From Rhynchopus sp. YZ270_cl-10 (taxonomy: Eukaryota > Euglenozoa > Diplonemea > Diplonemida > Diplonemidae): DNA of 64,000 nucleotides. Shown here piece by piece: positions 1 to 13,370 of this stretch. The notes below the pieces were generated by a model that was not told the origin of the DNA, ran no database searches, and was given only the letters and a program-made list of their open reading frames with translations. The translations under genes were made by a program, and so were the position numbers. The DNA is taken from contig OZ037857.1 in the NCBI GenBank assembly GCA_964035575.1, positions 930,001-994,000 of the forward strand, in the 5' to 3' direction. Each line of letters opens with the position of its first letter. The first letter of the stretch is position 1.

Positions 1-830
<830 letters not shown>

Positions 831-1688
831 ATATGACTGAAGTGGAGTGCATGTTGTCCTTGTGGAGCTGCTCGCGTGTCTGACCATTACATTGAGAAAA
901 GCTGTGTGGTAAACAATTATAAAAAAGGCTTGTGGAAACACAACAAAATGTAACATTTCTCGCTTTTGGCTGAAGCCCCTAACGTGCTACATACACGCAA
1001 TCTATCTAAGGGGTGGAGGCAGTGACTTTTTCTTGATTTTTTTATTTGACACAAATCAAAACTACCGAAAAGGGAAAATAGCAATTGAATAGAAGGTCAG
1101 TTCTCCTTTTCACAGGCAAAAATAAACAGTCGACGTGATTTGTTTGAAATCGAAGATTTCTGTATACACGTGTCTTGCGTTGCGCGTGAGCATCGTGTAG
1201 CATGACTCGGTAACTTTATTTTCTAGCTTTGTTCTCCATGACTTCTCTTTGTGTTATTTTTTTACTTTTTTTACTTTTTACTTTTTTCTCTTTACTTTTG
1301 TTTTAATTGTTTTTGTAGACCCTCGGGCGTACACACTCTATCCTGCACACTTGCTGTGCAAAGCGTACGTCTGCACGTGACGTTCTCTTGCTGCGGAACA
1401 TTCATTGTTCGGCAACTTTTCCCGCACTTTGGTGGAAGGGAGAACCAAAAGAAATGAGAAGAGCGTTTCGTGACAATAAAGGACTGCATATGGCACACAA
1501 CGCAAAAATGCGATACGAAAGGAAAATGCTGAACCCCCACACCCACCCACTCTGCTTTCTTGTATCTTCACTCCACAAGTGTTACACTTCTTTCCTTCCA
1601 CCCATCTTCAAGGTGTGACTTTAGACCCTTCTTCACCGGCTGTCTGTGCCATCTGGAGGGTGCATCACCATGACCGAGATTTACTTCC
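831..1688 (+). repeat. Polyubiquitin 3' flank, copy 1 of a segmental duplication
   Basis: This spacer holds no gene I can support. It aligns in patches with 3792-4602 downstream of the other polyubiquitin gene; for example CTATCCTGCACACTTGCTG and CTGCACGTGACGTTCTC occur in both. Similarity is loose over most of its length but rises to 93 of 94 matching bases at 1595-1688 (partner 4509-4602). The cathepsin gene starts about 90 bp after the conserved block. Confidence 0.8.
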
Positions 1689-1776
1689 ATTTGTGAGCTG
1701 CCACATGACAACACATCACCACACCAAACAAACCCCAAGCAAACCACTGACAGAAAAGACTCAAAGCAAACTCACA

Positions 1777-2763
1777 ATGCGCACCCTGTCCCTTGTTGTG
1801 TGTGCCCTCCTGGCGAGCCAGGCACACGGCTACTCTGAGCAGTACGTGCGTGCGAACTCGCAGCTGCTGTGGAACACCTTCAAGAACGACCACGGGAAGC
1901 AGTACTCGAGCATCGCGGAGGAGCAGCGCCGCTACGGGATCTTCACCGCCAACATGCTGAAGGCGTCGCGTTTCGAGAAGGAGCAGACCAAGGGAGCCCA
2001 GTTCGGGATGAACGTGTTCTCTGACATGTCTGCTGCTGAGTTCAAGTCGTACCACAACATGAAGGTGGAGAAGAAGCAGTCGCCCCCTGCCATGTTCACT
2101 GAGGAGCAGGTGGCTGCCGCTGCCGACTCGAAGGACTGGAGGTCGGCTGGTGCCGTGACCCACGTGAAGAACCAGGCACAGTGCGGGTCGTGCTGGGCGT
2201 TCTCCACCACCGGAGGAATTGAGGGCCAGTGGCAGCTGTCCGGGAAGACCCTGACCTCGGTGTCCGAGCAGGAGCTTGTGTCGTGCGACAAGGTCGACCA
2301 GGGCTGCAACGGAGGACTGATGGACAACGCCCTGAAGTGGCTGATCTCGAACCACAACGGAGACATTGTGACTGAGGACTCGTACCCCTACAAGTCGGGC
2401 ACCGGAATCCGCCACGAGTGCGAGTCCGTGACCGGGAAGCCCGTCGGAGCCACCATCTCGTCGTACAAGGACATCACCCACACCGAGGCACAGATGAAGA
2501 CCTTCGTCTCTACCGGAGGACCCCTCTCCATCGCCGTTGACGCGCAGAAGTGGCAGTCGTACTCTGGAGGAGTGCTGACGACCTGCTGTGGAATCTTCGG
2601 ATGCCAGCTTGACCACGGAGTGCTCATTGTCGGATACGGCGCTGACTACTGGATCATCAAGAACTCCTGGGGACCGACCTGGGGAGAGTCTGGATACATC
2701 CGTGTGTCCTACGGCTCGAACGAGTGCGGCCTGAACGAGTCCCCTGTGACCTCGATTGTCTGA
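1777..2763 (+). CDS. Cathepsin L-like cysteine protease (papain family C1A) preproenzyme
   Basis: Predicted secreted or lysosomal endopeptidase of 328 residues, the usual cathepsin L length. Residues 1-18 form a signal peptide (MRTLSLVVCALLASQAHG). A propeptide of about 100 residues carries ERFNIN-like spacing and the GMNVFSDM block typical of I29 inhibitor regions. The mature enzyme has oxyanion Gln133, catalytic Cys139 in CGSCWAF, catalytic His280 in LDHGVLIVGYG and Asn296 in NSWG. The reading frame stays open upstream to about 1579, but this ATG is chosen because it gives the signal peptide and sits in the ACAATG context shared with other genes here. Intronless. The acid-protease role in digestion of ingested or autophagic material is inferred from the family. 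Confidence 0.95.
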   Translation: MRTLSLVVCALLASQAHGYSEQYVRANSQLLWNTFKNDHGKQYSSIAEEQRRYGIFTANMLKASRFEKEQTKGAQFGMNVFSDMSAAEFKSYHNMKVEKKQSPPAMFTEEQVAAAADSKDWRSAGAVTHVKNQAQCGSCWAFSTTGGIEGQWQLSGKTLTSVSEQELVSCDKVDQGCNGGLMDNALKWLISNHNGDIVTEDSYPYKSGTGIRHECESVTGKPVGATISSYKDITHTEAQMKTFVSTGGPLSIAVDAQKWQSYSGGVLTTCCGIFGCQLDHGVLIVGYGADYWIIKNSWGPTWGESGYIRVSYGSNECGLNESPVTSIV

Positions 2764-3791
<1,028 letters not shown>

Positions 3792-4602
3792 ATGTGACAG
3801 AAGTGGAAAGATCCTTGCCCTTGCGCTGCTCCAGTGTGAGGCAGTGTTGGTGGAGCTGTGTGGACGTACTTATGACTATATTGGTTGTGGAAACACTACC
3901 AGCTGTAACATTACTCGCGATTGGCAATCCCCAGACGTGGTACCGCGTTGTCTAGCACAGGGTGGACGCCATTATTTATTCTTGATTTTTTTTTTGGTGC
4001 CTCAGTACATGAGACTTAGGTGCCATCGTCTCTTATTTGACACAAAACTTAATTCCAAACGGGACAGAAAATGAGCAAAGGAAAAAGAGCTCGTTTCTGT
4101 TGTGCACAAGAAAAGGAAAAAAAGGTGAGACAGGGATACATGCACGTGTCTTGAGCTGCACGTGTGTACCGTGCGTGCAGGAAAAGTCGGTGCGGAAATT
4201 CTATTTTTTTTCTTGTTCTTCATGATGTCTTGTGTTTTATTTTGTTATTTTTATTGACCACGGGTGCACACATTCTATCCTGCACACTTGCTGTGCAAAG
4301 TGTCATCTGCACGTGACGTTCTCTTGCTTGTATCTTCATTGTTGGGCATACTATTTCCCGCACTTTGAAGAGAAAACAAAAGAAAATAAGAAGGGCGTTT
4401 CGTGAAACTAAAGGAAAACAAAGAAGTCCAGAAGCCAACCAACCTGAACCACACACACCCACCCCCTTTATTGTACCCTACCCACCTATTGTGACAAATG
4501 CCGCACTTCTTCCACCCATCTTCAAGGTGTGACTTTAGACCCTTCTTCACCGGCTGTCTGTGCCATCTGGAGGGTGCATCACCATGACCGAGATTTGCTT
4601 CC
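3792..4602 (+). repeat. Polyubiquitin 3' flank, copy 2 of a segmental duplication
   Basis: Partner of 831-1688. It includes the 94-bp block (4509-4602) that differs from copy 1 at a single position although neighbouring sequence has drifted. That block contains a small GGTG-CAT-CACC hairpin. No open frame is credible here. Confidence 0.8.
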
Positions 4603-4978
4603 TTTGTGGAACATAGAACGATGTTGCTGTTGTGGGGGTACGGGAGGGGGAGGAACACGCCTTTGCAGTTTCTCCATCATTTCTGATTGGTCCACACGTC
4701 AATATCTGCATCACTCATCCGTTGATTTTCACCTACACCAGCACTGTTGTACAAAGTCTGTATGTCTGATTATACCCGATATCAGGTACTGTTTAATATA
4801 GCCCTGCACTACCACCACCCTTACAGACCAACTCTCTACACACCCCAACTTATTTCCATTCCCCTCCCCTCTCCTCTCCTGCCTTTTTGCACCATATTGC
4901 TCGTTTCTACTCCCCCCTTCCCCCCTTTTGCTCAACCTACACTTTGCGTTTTCTTCCCTCACTTATTCTTTTTTTAAG

Positions 4979-5007
4979 GTGACTAAGCGCGAGAGGCTTA
5001 GGGTCAT
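4979..5007 (+). repeat. RCGAGAG-loop hairpin element (best copy)
   Basis: TGAC/GTCA and TAAGC/GCTTA pair around a GCGAGAG loop, with a two-base bulge. The element lies 60-90 bp before the adenylyl cyclase ATG and is followed by a T-rich stretch. It is one of a family of similar + strand elements in this window. Confidence 0.65.
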
Positions 5008-5065
5008 TTTGTAAACTTTTTTCTTTCCTCCTCTTCTGGGGTGGTGTGCAGGTACATTGCAGGCT

Positions 5066-8000
5066 ATGTTAAGCCCTTCTGCGGAGCCGAAGGAGCGGAG
5101 GGTGTCGGTAGCGAGGAGGATGACGATTGAGGATGTTGGTGATGATAATGAGAGTATTGTGAGTGTTGAGGAACCTGTTACGGCGAAGTTGGTGTCGGTG
5201 CAGGGGGTGATTGCGTTGCTTTGTCTTTTTGGTGTTATTAGCTCGACTGTACTTGCGACCGTCTTATCCGAGGTTTCTTGCGACAATGCTTTAGACAAAA
5301 CCGACACCGCCTCTGACGCCTCTACAGCCGAATGCTTCAGCACTGCAGAAGACGCCCTCCAAACAACCGTCAACGAACTTCTTGGCTACGCCGCTGTGGG
5401 CGTCGAAGGGATGATCGACGCCTTCATAGACAAGGCACAGTTCTCTGTCCGTCAGATTCGTGTCACCGTGATAGATGTGTTTGGCAATACCACAAAGGAC
5501 CATGCCTTCGTGCAGAAGACAGCACCCTACTTTTGGCATCAGATGAAGGCTGCTGATACCGGTGCAACGGACGTAGGGGCGCTGGCCAGTCCCATCAGAG
5601 GGGTGGGCTTCTTCGCAGATGGAAGTTACTACCATGTTCACCGCTTCAGGAAATACCTCTGGGGGGTCCTCAACAACCCCATTGCAGGTTTGAACCTGAG
5701 CTACCACTCCTGGCTTGGGCGGTGCTATGATGTGACCGGGCTCCCCCGGATGTTCGGTGTCTTAGGTGATGATTATGCGCCGGTGAAAATGGCCCCGCTA
5801 GACTTAGAGGGGATCGCGCTGTCACGTGGTGGGTTTATCAAGGATGGAGAGATGCGTTGGTCATCCATTCAGTCCCTAGGAAACTTTTTGGGGTTTCAAC
5901 TGACGGAACGCCTTGTGGATCCTGCGGGGTATAATAAAGACCTGGAGGCGATTGTGTTTGTGATGTTGGACAATATTGGGCATTTGTTGAAGGGGGTTGC
6001 GCATCAGGCATCGATATTGAAGGACGCTTCTGCACCGCGTATCTTTCTGACAGTCGCGTCGTCGTGGGTGGCGGAGGCGAAGCGTGCGAGAGGCGACGCC
6101 GATTGGGAGAAGCACAGCCAAGTGAACTCCATTGTGGGTGCCTCTGCAGGGGACACAACAGACACCTACGTTGGCATTGAGCCGCTGTCCGGCCTTAATC
6201 TGACCCTCTCACGCATGCTTCCCGACATCAACGCCACAGACCCCATCATCCGTGGTGTGGCAAGGGCCATCCAGGCACGTGGGGGTTACCGCTCACTGCT
6301 CAGCACAAACACCTCTCTCCGTGGATCTGCCTCTCTCGCGATCGATGTCGTCGACCAAGAATCCGGCAATGTGACACATGAGCGCCACCTGGTGGCGTTG
6401 ACACGGATGCAGCGGAAGGAAGGCATCGATTGGTGGATGGTGCTTTCTATCGATGAGGCCTCTGTGTTGAACAAGGTGCATGCTGCGCAGGCAGCGACTG
6501 CCGCTGCAATTGAGCAGTCTAAGGATTCAGTGCAGGACGACGTGCGTGTGTCGCGTCGTGAGACACAGATCATTCTGGTTGTTGTTGCCGTTGTGCTGCT
6601 CGTTGCCTGTCTCTACGTGACGTACCGTGTGGTAGCGCCCATCAAGCGTATGCAGGAAAGCATGAGCCGTGTGGCGCTCATGCAGCTGGAGGATGGCGAG
6701 ATCACGTCGCTTTCCTCGCTGTACGAGGTGCGCCACATGCAACAGGACTTCACCAAGATGGTTGACTGTCTCAAGGAGTACCGTGCCTACGTCCCGACCT
6801 CGCTGCTCGACTCTCTCGTGCGCGCTGACCCACCTTCAGGGAACATTGCTGTCATGTTCACAGACATCCAAGGGTCCACTGCGTTGTGGAAGCGCTCCGC
6901 CCTCGACATGGACGAGGCGCTTGAGATGCACAACGAGACGATCCGGAGCCACTACGCATCGAGCGGTGCCTACGAAGTCAAGACCATCGGCGACGCGTTT
7001 ATGATTTCCTTTGAGGACCCTGTCAAGGCAGTGGGCTTTGGGCTTGAAATCCAGCAGGACCTCGCAAAGCAGTCGTGGCCACCTGCATTGGAGCTCCCTG
7101 ATGCTGGGCTGGTGATCCGCATCGGTGTCAACTGCGGTCCAACCATCACTGAGAGCAACCCTGTGACCGGGAGGGTGGACTACCGTGGGAGTACTGTGAA
7201 CATGGCAGCAAGGGTGGAGAGCAAGGCTCTTGGCGGCACTGTGTGCATCACGTCAGACCTGCTGGCCTTGGTCAAGCCGCATATGTCCTCCCTCAACAAC
7301 CCCGAGGTCGGCAACCACGGTACGCACGACCTCAAAGGCCTCGGCGGCCACCAGCTCTACCTCCTCGTCCCCACGGCGCTGAAGCACAGACTCAGCAAAG
7401 GCACAACCGACTGCGCACCCGGCAACGCAACCCCTGCCGACGATGCGTCCATGCTCAGCCAGCCTCTCAGCAGGAGCGGCAGGCGCAGTAAGGACGACGA
7501 AAGCGTGCACTCCGAGAGCCTCGAACACCACGCCTCCTTCAAGAAGAAGCAGAAGGAGAACGTGAAGGCCGTGAAGACACAACTGCAGCTTACGAAGGGC
7601 AGCGTCACGATTGCTGTGTGCAGACTGGTATGCCACATCACCTTTGTTTCTCCCCACCACCCACACTTCAGCTCGACATGGACGAAACCAAAATGTTCGC
7701 TGCCTGCAATGTCATGATCCGTGCTGTGTCCGAGGCTTCAGTGGGTACTGATGGTGTGGTCGGCACTGTGACGGGCCGCACCATCACGGTGACGTGGAAT
7801 TCGTCGAAGAAGTGCAAGATGCATCGCAACGCTGCGTTGACGACTGCTGCACATCTTGAGGCACGCACGGGGTCTGTAATGCGCATTGGTGTTGCAACGG
7901 GCACGGTGCTGCATGGGAACGTTGGGACTGCGAAGGCCCGTTTCACGACGATGTTTGGGAGCACGCTGGATGCGGCTGAGGCAGTGGCGGACCACACCGT

Positions 8001-8557
8001 GGCCGTGGGTGTGTTCTGTCTGTACGCAGACTGCAGCAGCGAGCCCAACGGCATTGAGGCAGCCTCGCTTGGCCGCTGCATCCGTCTCGTGGACTCATGG
8101 TTCGAAATAAAGGAGAACCGCCCTATCTACATCTACCACCCAGTCGCATCCTCCATCATATGGCTCGCAGAAAGCTGGGGCACCACCCCAAACGAGAACG
8201 AAGAAATCACCGGAGCGAAACACGAGAAGCAGTCCGAAGCAGTGCAGGCAATCCTCTCAGCGGATGAGAGCACGCGAGCCAAGCACATCGCTGCCCTGCG
8301 GGAAATGACACAGGCAGAGGACACATCGCTTTTTGTATGTCTATTTTTGTTATTCCAGGCATCATCTTTCGAATTCAGTAATTCTATTCTAGGTCTTTTG
8401 ACTAAGCACGATCTAGGATCATTTAACCTTTTCTTTGTGCTTTTTGTACATTCCTTAACATTTCTTACAGGTAAAACTCATTTCCATGTACCAGAGTGCA
8501 GAGTTCACTAGAGGGTGTAGATGTATGGTAAACTTCTCAAAGGCACCCACGGAGTAG
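5066..8557 (+). CDS. Receptor-type adenylyl cyclase with two tandem class III cyclase domains
   Basis: Converts ATP to cAMP at a membrane. Proposed exons: 5066-7627, 7672-8334 and 8471-8557 (introns of 44 and 136 nt, both GTATG...CAG and phase 0), giving about 1103 residues. Layout: a short cytosolic N-terminus, a membrane helix near 43-67, an outside sensor region of about 430 residues, a second helix near 500-521 running into a HAMP-like linker, then a class III cyclase domain. Metal-binding Asp600 (FTDIQGST) and Asp643 (KTIGDAF), adenine-selecting Lys639 and Asp705, and Asn712/Arg716 are all present, pointing to ATP over GTP. The second cyclase-like domain, from about 855, keeps GNVGT and GSTLDAAEAV but lacks an FTDI motif, so it is probably regulatory. 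The last exon is uncertain: reading on without splicing would stop at 8511 after an unlikely T-rich tail, and a 44-nt second intron would put a stop at 8381. Confidence 0.85.
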
Positions 8558-8892
8558 AGTGGCATGCTTAAGGACAGACTGCGCAAAAACCGATGGCAAA
8601 TGATGGCCGATGGTGGTAAATTTATTAACATCAGTTCTTGAGTGACCTAGGTCACAACGTGCACGATGGCAGAGTAAATGACTTAACTGTCGTATAGGGA
8701 ACGCTATTTGCCATAGAATAATAGCACGCAGTGCACGGAAAATGAATGCAAATTCAAAAAGCAAAGCAAACCATACCCTGATATATGTACAAATCTCATA
8801 CCTATCTCGGAACGGAAAGTGGAGATTGCCTCGAGGTACCTACACTGTTCCGACAACTCACACTAAATAACGAACAAGAAGGGGAAAAAAAA
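8558..8892 (+). other. Spacer after adenylyl cyclase
   Basis: AT-rich, with no credible frame or RNA gene. It ends in an A-run that abuts the inverted-repeat element at 8893. Confidence 0.4.
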
Positions 8893-9572
8893 CAGGCCTT
8901 TTGCTAACTTTGGGATTTTCCCCCTGAATGGCATGATGGTCAAAAAAAATAATTTCCTGGAAAAAAAGTACATTCCGAGCTTTCCCACCTGGTAAAAGCG
9001 GTCGTCGCGCGCTTCGCGCGCGCCTCCCTGCCAGCCACAGGGTGGAGAGGCGAAGGGTCAGTTTTGCGAGATAACAAAAACGGAATCTAATCCTTTATTA
9101 ACGGTCCTTGGTCTTGCGCCTTACGTACACTAACCGTACAAAATCAATACGTCTTCCAGAAGCAGGGGCTGTTGCAACGGTTGGGTCAAGTTTCATTTCT
9201 GGCTGAAAAATGCAAGGGAATCCCCTTTGACATTGTAAAATGGCACCGTAGGCAGGAAGAAAATAGCGTACAGCGCGAGCGAAGCGAGCGGGAATTTTTT
9301 TTTTGAGGTATACCTCCGCGAGCGTAGTGAGCAGAAAAATTTTAAGGTGCCATCATGCCATCATGCCATCATGCCATCATGCCATCATGCCATCATGCCA
9401 TCATGCCATCATGCCATCATGCCATCATGCCATCTGGGGGGAAATCCCCAGGTGATGGAGAGCGAAAGCCCTGCCTCACCACCCCCCGTGGCATGATGGT
9501 GGCATGATGGAAAAAAAAATAAAAAACGCCCAAAAACGTGGCATGATGGCATGATGGTTAGCAAAAGGCCTG
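8893..9572. mobile_element. Non-autonomous inverted-repeat element with CAGGCCTTTTGCTAAC ends
   Basis: The left end CAGGCCTTTTGCTAAC is matched in reverse by GTTAGCAAAAGGCCTG at the right end. Eight As precede it and GAAAAAAA follows, compatible with an 8-bp target duplication but not decisive in an A-run. Inside are GC-rich palindromes (8999-9025), several GGCATGATGG motifs in both orientations and an 8-bp minisatellite. There is no coding capacity. The end sequence is shared with the foldback at 31976-32154, so this is a family. The CAGG...CCTG termini resemble hAT elements. Confidence 0.65.
9353..9434 (+). repeat. GCCATCAT 8-bp minisatellite, about 10 copies
   Basis: Near-perfect tandem copies of GCCATCAT inside the inverted-repeat element. 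Single copies of the same word (GGCATGATGG and its complement) lie near both ends of the element, so the array probably grew from the element's own sequence. Confidence 0.9.
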
Positions 9573-9805
9573 GAAAAAAAAAGAAAAAAAGAAAAAAAAA
9601 AATTCGACAGAACCCGTCCTCGGATAGGTGAGTGTCGATACTGCAAAAGAAGAACGAAAATTCTGCTAGAGGACAGCTTCATTCACCGTAGAAGCACGGT
9701 ACCTTACCTCAGGTAACCCTTTTAACCAAGGGATTTTTTGAGTGAAGAGTTTTCTCGAAATATTTTATTGAAATACGTGGGAGGCAGGGGGGGGACTTTT
9801 TTTCC

Positions 9806-9860
9806 AGTGCCTGCGTCCGCCGATGAACGGTGAGGCGTTTGCACTTTCAACTTCTCTTTT
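9806..9860 (+). repeat. Dispersed repeat, GAGGCGTTTGCACTTTCAAC type
   Basis: About 55 bp of the form GTGCCTGCGTCCG...GAACGGTGAGGCGTTTGCAC. Clear relatives lie at 31403-31457 and 11890-11930, weaker ones at 47158-47200 and 47858-47911. All are in + orientation. Confidence 0.6.
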
Positions 9861-10557
9861 TTAGTCTATCAAAGCCTTGATAGGAAGCAGAATCGATGGG
9901 AATACCTGGATTTTTTTTTGTTTGTTTTTTTCACACAAACAACAAAAATCTTCAGCGATAAACTCAATAAAAAGGTAGTGTGACAAAATATTGCCTTGCT
10001 GTTTTGTTTATTTTTTTTTACAGCCCCACTTTGCCCTGCCTGCGCCAACATAGGTCTTTTGCACTATTCATTTTATTCCTTTTCTGACAATTTATGTCTG
10101 TAAATCAGTTTCTAAATTTGTTCCTCTCCAATGAGACCCTTCCCCAGGGAAGTGTGCTGTCTGTGTCCCCCTCCTCTCCACATCATCAAAGAAAAAAAAA
10201 ATCCCCCTTTTTTAAAGGTGAGCCCTAGGATCATCTTACAAACCTTTCTTTTTGGGTTAAGTGTGTATGCAGAGACATAAGTATCTTTCAAGAGTTTCTT
10301 TTTTCTTTGTTTAGGTGAACAGTGATGCTTCCATCTCTCACCAATTTTTTTTTCCTTTAGATGTGCGCACACGAGAGGCACATTCATCTTTTCGAGTTTT
10401 TTTTTTTTTGTTTTGTTTTGTTTATTTCATGAAAGACTTGCTGAGGTAGCGCATTTTGCGGCTGCTTCACGAACAGCTATGGGTAGTGTTTTCCGCCGTG
10501 GCTGAGGTCTTTTCGCCATTTTTATCACACGCTCACATTTTTTTTTTTTTTATAGGT
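9861..10557 (+). other. Gene-free AT-rich spacer
   Basis: Homopolymer T runs and degenerate hairpin-family remnants, for example at 10216 and 10368-10396 (ACGAGAGGCACATTCATC). No supported gene. Confidence 0.4.
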
Positions 10558-10565
10558 GTTTGGAA

Positions 10566-10863
10566 CAGGCTCTCCGCTAGGATTTCCGATTTTGAAAATA
10601 TTCTGTTGATGGTCCACGTTGGTGGGGTACATGCTTGCGCCGCAGGCGCACGGTACGCAACTTTTTTTTTTACCAACGCCCGATTTTGACTTTTTTGGGA
10701 CGTTTGAGCACTCACCTCTCCATATCTTCTTCTCCTGAGCTTTTTTGACAAGTAGAACGGGTCTGAACCACTTAGCAGAACTTTTTTTTTTTTTCTTTTT
10801 TTCCCCATTTTCAAAAAGTTCTGTTGACAATCAACAGAACTTTAGTACCTAGCGGAGTGCCTG
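10566..10863. mobile_element. hAT-like MITE with an 8-bp target site duplication
   Basis: A 298-bp element. The left end is CAGGCTCTCCGCTAGG, and the right end reads CAGGCACTCCGCTAGG when reversed. It is flanked by perfect 8-bp direct repeats GTTTGGAA at 10558-10565 and 10864-10871. A CAGG terminus with an 8-bp duplication is the hAT signature. It has no coding capacity. Internally it holds a perfect 13-bp-stem hairpin at 10815-10843 and a TGCGCCGCAGGCGCA palindrome at about 10636, followed by ACGGTACGCAAC and a T run. The second motif is shared with the larger MITE at 36267-36913. Confidence 0.85.
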
Positions 10864-11248
10864 GTTTGGAACAAAACCTCGGTTGACTCGGTTATTTGCA
10901 ATATTGCCTCAGGTACGCGCAAGTCTGTATTTGTGCACCAGTGTTTTGTTCGTTTAACCGTTTCAGCGTGAGGTATCTTAGCTCAGATATGTGTGCATGC
11001 ATACACGTCTTTCATTTTTCTCTTTCTTTTTCCTTACACACAGTGTTATCAGAATAATATAGCCAACGATTAATCGCCTGATACCGACTATTTTCTCTCT
11101 AGTAAAAATGCCTGCCAATTCACACACTGTTTTGGCTACGCTCACTTTTCTTGAATCGTTCCGGGCTGCGTTCAACGAAAATAATATCACCCTTTCCTAG
11201 TCGAGTTATCAGGATCAGGTGGCGACCGTAAAAGTCGGGTTTGTTTGG

Positions 11249-11263
11249 CTAAGCACAGCTTAG
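11249..11263 (+). repeat. Hairpin element, short-loop variant
   Basis: CTAAGC and GCTTAG pair around an ACA loop, followed by GGTCAT as in other copies of the RCGAGAG hairpin family. Confidence 0.55.
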
Positions 11264-11825
11264 GGTCATTTTCTTTTTTCCTTTTTTCAAATTGGGGACT
11301 TTCCTCGCTTCTCAGTGCGTGTGGTAGCTCAACGAGGAAAAGCCAGATACCTGTGATATCTGTGGTGTCGTTTCACTCCTCGGAGTGGCTTGCCATTACG
11401 GAGACACCTAACCATTTATCACGGCGGCCTTTTCACTATGTGGGGAAGCTGTCCGAGTACCTTTCACCCTCAGGTACACCTTCATAGAGTTTCAGGAGGT
11501 GCCACGAAAGGGCCCGTATGCAATTCTAACGCCCAGCCCAGGACTTTGGGCTGTTTTTTGTTTCTTATTTTGATGGGACCATTTTTATTGATCCCTCCTC
11601 CTATGCTATCAATGTATTGATTGCGTAGTTGAAATACTTATTTTTGAAAATTCCAAAACCCCTTAAGGGCATCTTCGGAAGGCCCACACAAAGCCTTTTT
11701 TTTCTTCTTCCACACCTTTCCCCTTTTTATCACCAGCTTACTTTTTTTTTTCTTCGTTGTTTCGATGAGCCCGCGGTTCCTTTGACTATTTTTTTGTTGT
11801 AGGCCGCGGGGTTGCCTTCATCCGG

Positions 11826-11930
11826 ATGGCTGGCATCGTACGTGGGTCAGTCGGAGGTGCCTGCATCAACAACTCCAGTTTTTCTTTGCTCAGCGCCTGC
11901 ATGCCCAGAGGCGTTTGCACTATCAACTTC
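11826..11930 (+). repeat. Composite dispersed repeat (GCTGGCATCGTACG + GGCGTTTGCAC)
   Basis: The left half matches 12943-13002 almost exactly (GCTGGCATCGTACGTGGGTC). The right half matches the 9806-9860 repeat. The same order recurs at 47803-47911 in a more diverged form, so the two halves form one element of about 105 bp. Confidence 0.6.
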
Positions 11931-12942
11931 GCCCTCTTTTCTTTCTTTTTCTTCTTTTGGAGGGCTGTACACCCGACATAAACACTGAGGCGACATATTT
12001 GAGTGGTCCTGGTGTGCCTGGAAAGGGTGACCTCTTCACATCTTTTGGAACCTTTTGAAAGTGACTAAGCACGGTAGTCGGTTCGTCTCAAACGTTTCGT
12101 TTTCTTTGCATTCCAGTCATGTTGGTACGTAATTCGCAAAAAAATAATCACAAAAACGTACTTTAGCGCGTTAGACTACAATGTTGTGGTTATTGAGAGT
12201 GTCTCTGTGGAGAAGGGGTGCAAAGCAAAGCAATGTTTGTGACGCTCAGTCTTACCCCCTTTTGGAAAAATTCGTAAACCTGTAAGCGGGTTTGCCCCCC
12301 CTTTTTTTTAAAGAATTCCTTTCGAAAGATAGAAAACAAAAGAAATATCGCTCAGTGCGGATCACATCTGGGGAGCTCACTAATGCAAAGCTTTCAAAAG
12401 AGAAAAAATTATCAAAAAAAAAGAAAAGAAAAGAAAAGAAAAGAAAAGAAAAAAATGCAGAAAAGCTCTCCCTTTAAAAAAAAAGGTTCCCAAAAAAAAA
12501 AAAAAAATGCGTTTTACCAAGGAACAACAAAATTCGTTGTGTTCTTCGCATCCAGCTGTTCTTCCTCCCCCTTCCTCTCCCCTCTCTGGACCAGCAACAC
12601 TTTGGATCCATTGCGTCTTCCCCCTTTTTTATATTGAACGAATTCCACAGGAGGTTGCATTCTAAATGATGTTTTTTTTTGCCATATATTTTTTTTTTGG
12701 CAGAGTTTTCGAACGCCTTCTTTTTCCATAAGAAAAAAAAAAAAAATAGAACAAGAAATATTTTTTCGAATAACCCATTTAGAACCAAAGAAGCAATTTG
12801 AAGGTGCAAAAAGTGTCTTTTTTGTGGCATTTCCGAGCCAATCCCGGGCTGGAAAAATAGACAAAAACTTTAGTAAAAAAATTCACAAATGTGAATACAT
12901 ATTCGTAAACAAGGGGTCATTTTCAATCTTGTGTTTTCATTC

Positions 12943-13002
12943 GGGGCTGGCATCGTACGTGGGTCAGTCGGAGGTGTGCCTGCATCAATAACTTCACTTT
13001 TC
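12943..13002 (+). repeat. Dispersed repeat, left half only
   Basis: Shares GGCTGGCATCGTACGTGGGT and CTGCATCAA with 11826-11876. The right half is missing or replaced. A partial copy lies at 41423-41450. Confidence 0.6.
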
Positions 13003-13330
13003 AAGACGGGAAGACCCCCTTGGTAGTACCACTGGTAGTGCCGCGGCACTAGCAGCCTTACCAGGCGAGACATCACACTGCGGCAACTGCACACAATGCA
13101 TTGCACAGTACATTACAGCAATATTTCAAAACAAAACAAAATGGCCACTTCAACTGGTAGCGTTGTGTACAGAGCCTACCTCTTGGGGTAGGTGATGCTA
13201 ATGTTCGCAACGTAGCTTCAGCATGGCCAGGCGTATAATAGGAAAAGTATGGGTGAGGGTTCCTAGAGTATAGGTCCGTCACCTTCTCCTGCCTCGTGTG
13301 AGTGCAGCGCACCTTCACCCTCATGTGTGG

Positions 13331-13370
13331 GTGACTAAGCATGTGTGCTTAGGTTTCATCTTACAAAACT
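13331..13370 (+). repeat. RCGAGAG-family hairpin with changed loop
   Basis: CTAAGCA and TGCTTAG pair around TGTG, then GTTTCATCTTACAAAAC. The stem is kept while the loop differs, and the trailing ATCTTACAAA is the family tail. Confidence 0.6.

Noticed and set aside
1681-2616. 311-codon minus-strand frame over cathepsin L
   Set aside because: Shadow of the GC-rich coding strand; the + strand has a complete catalytic protease.
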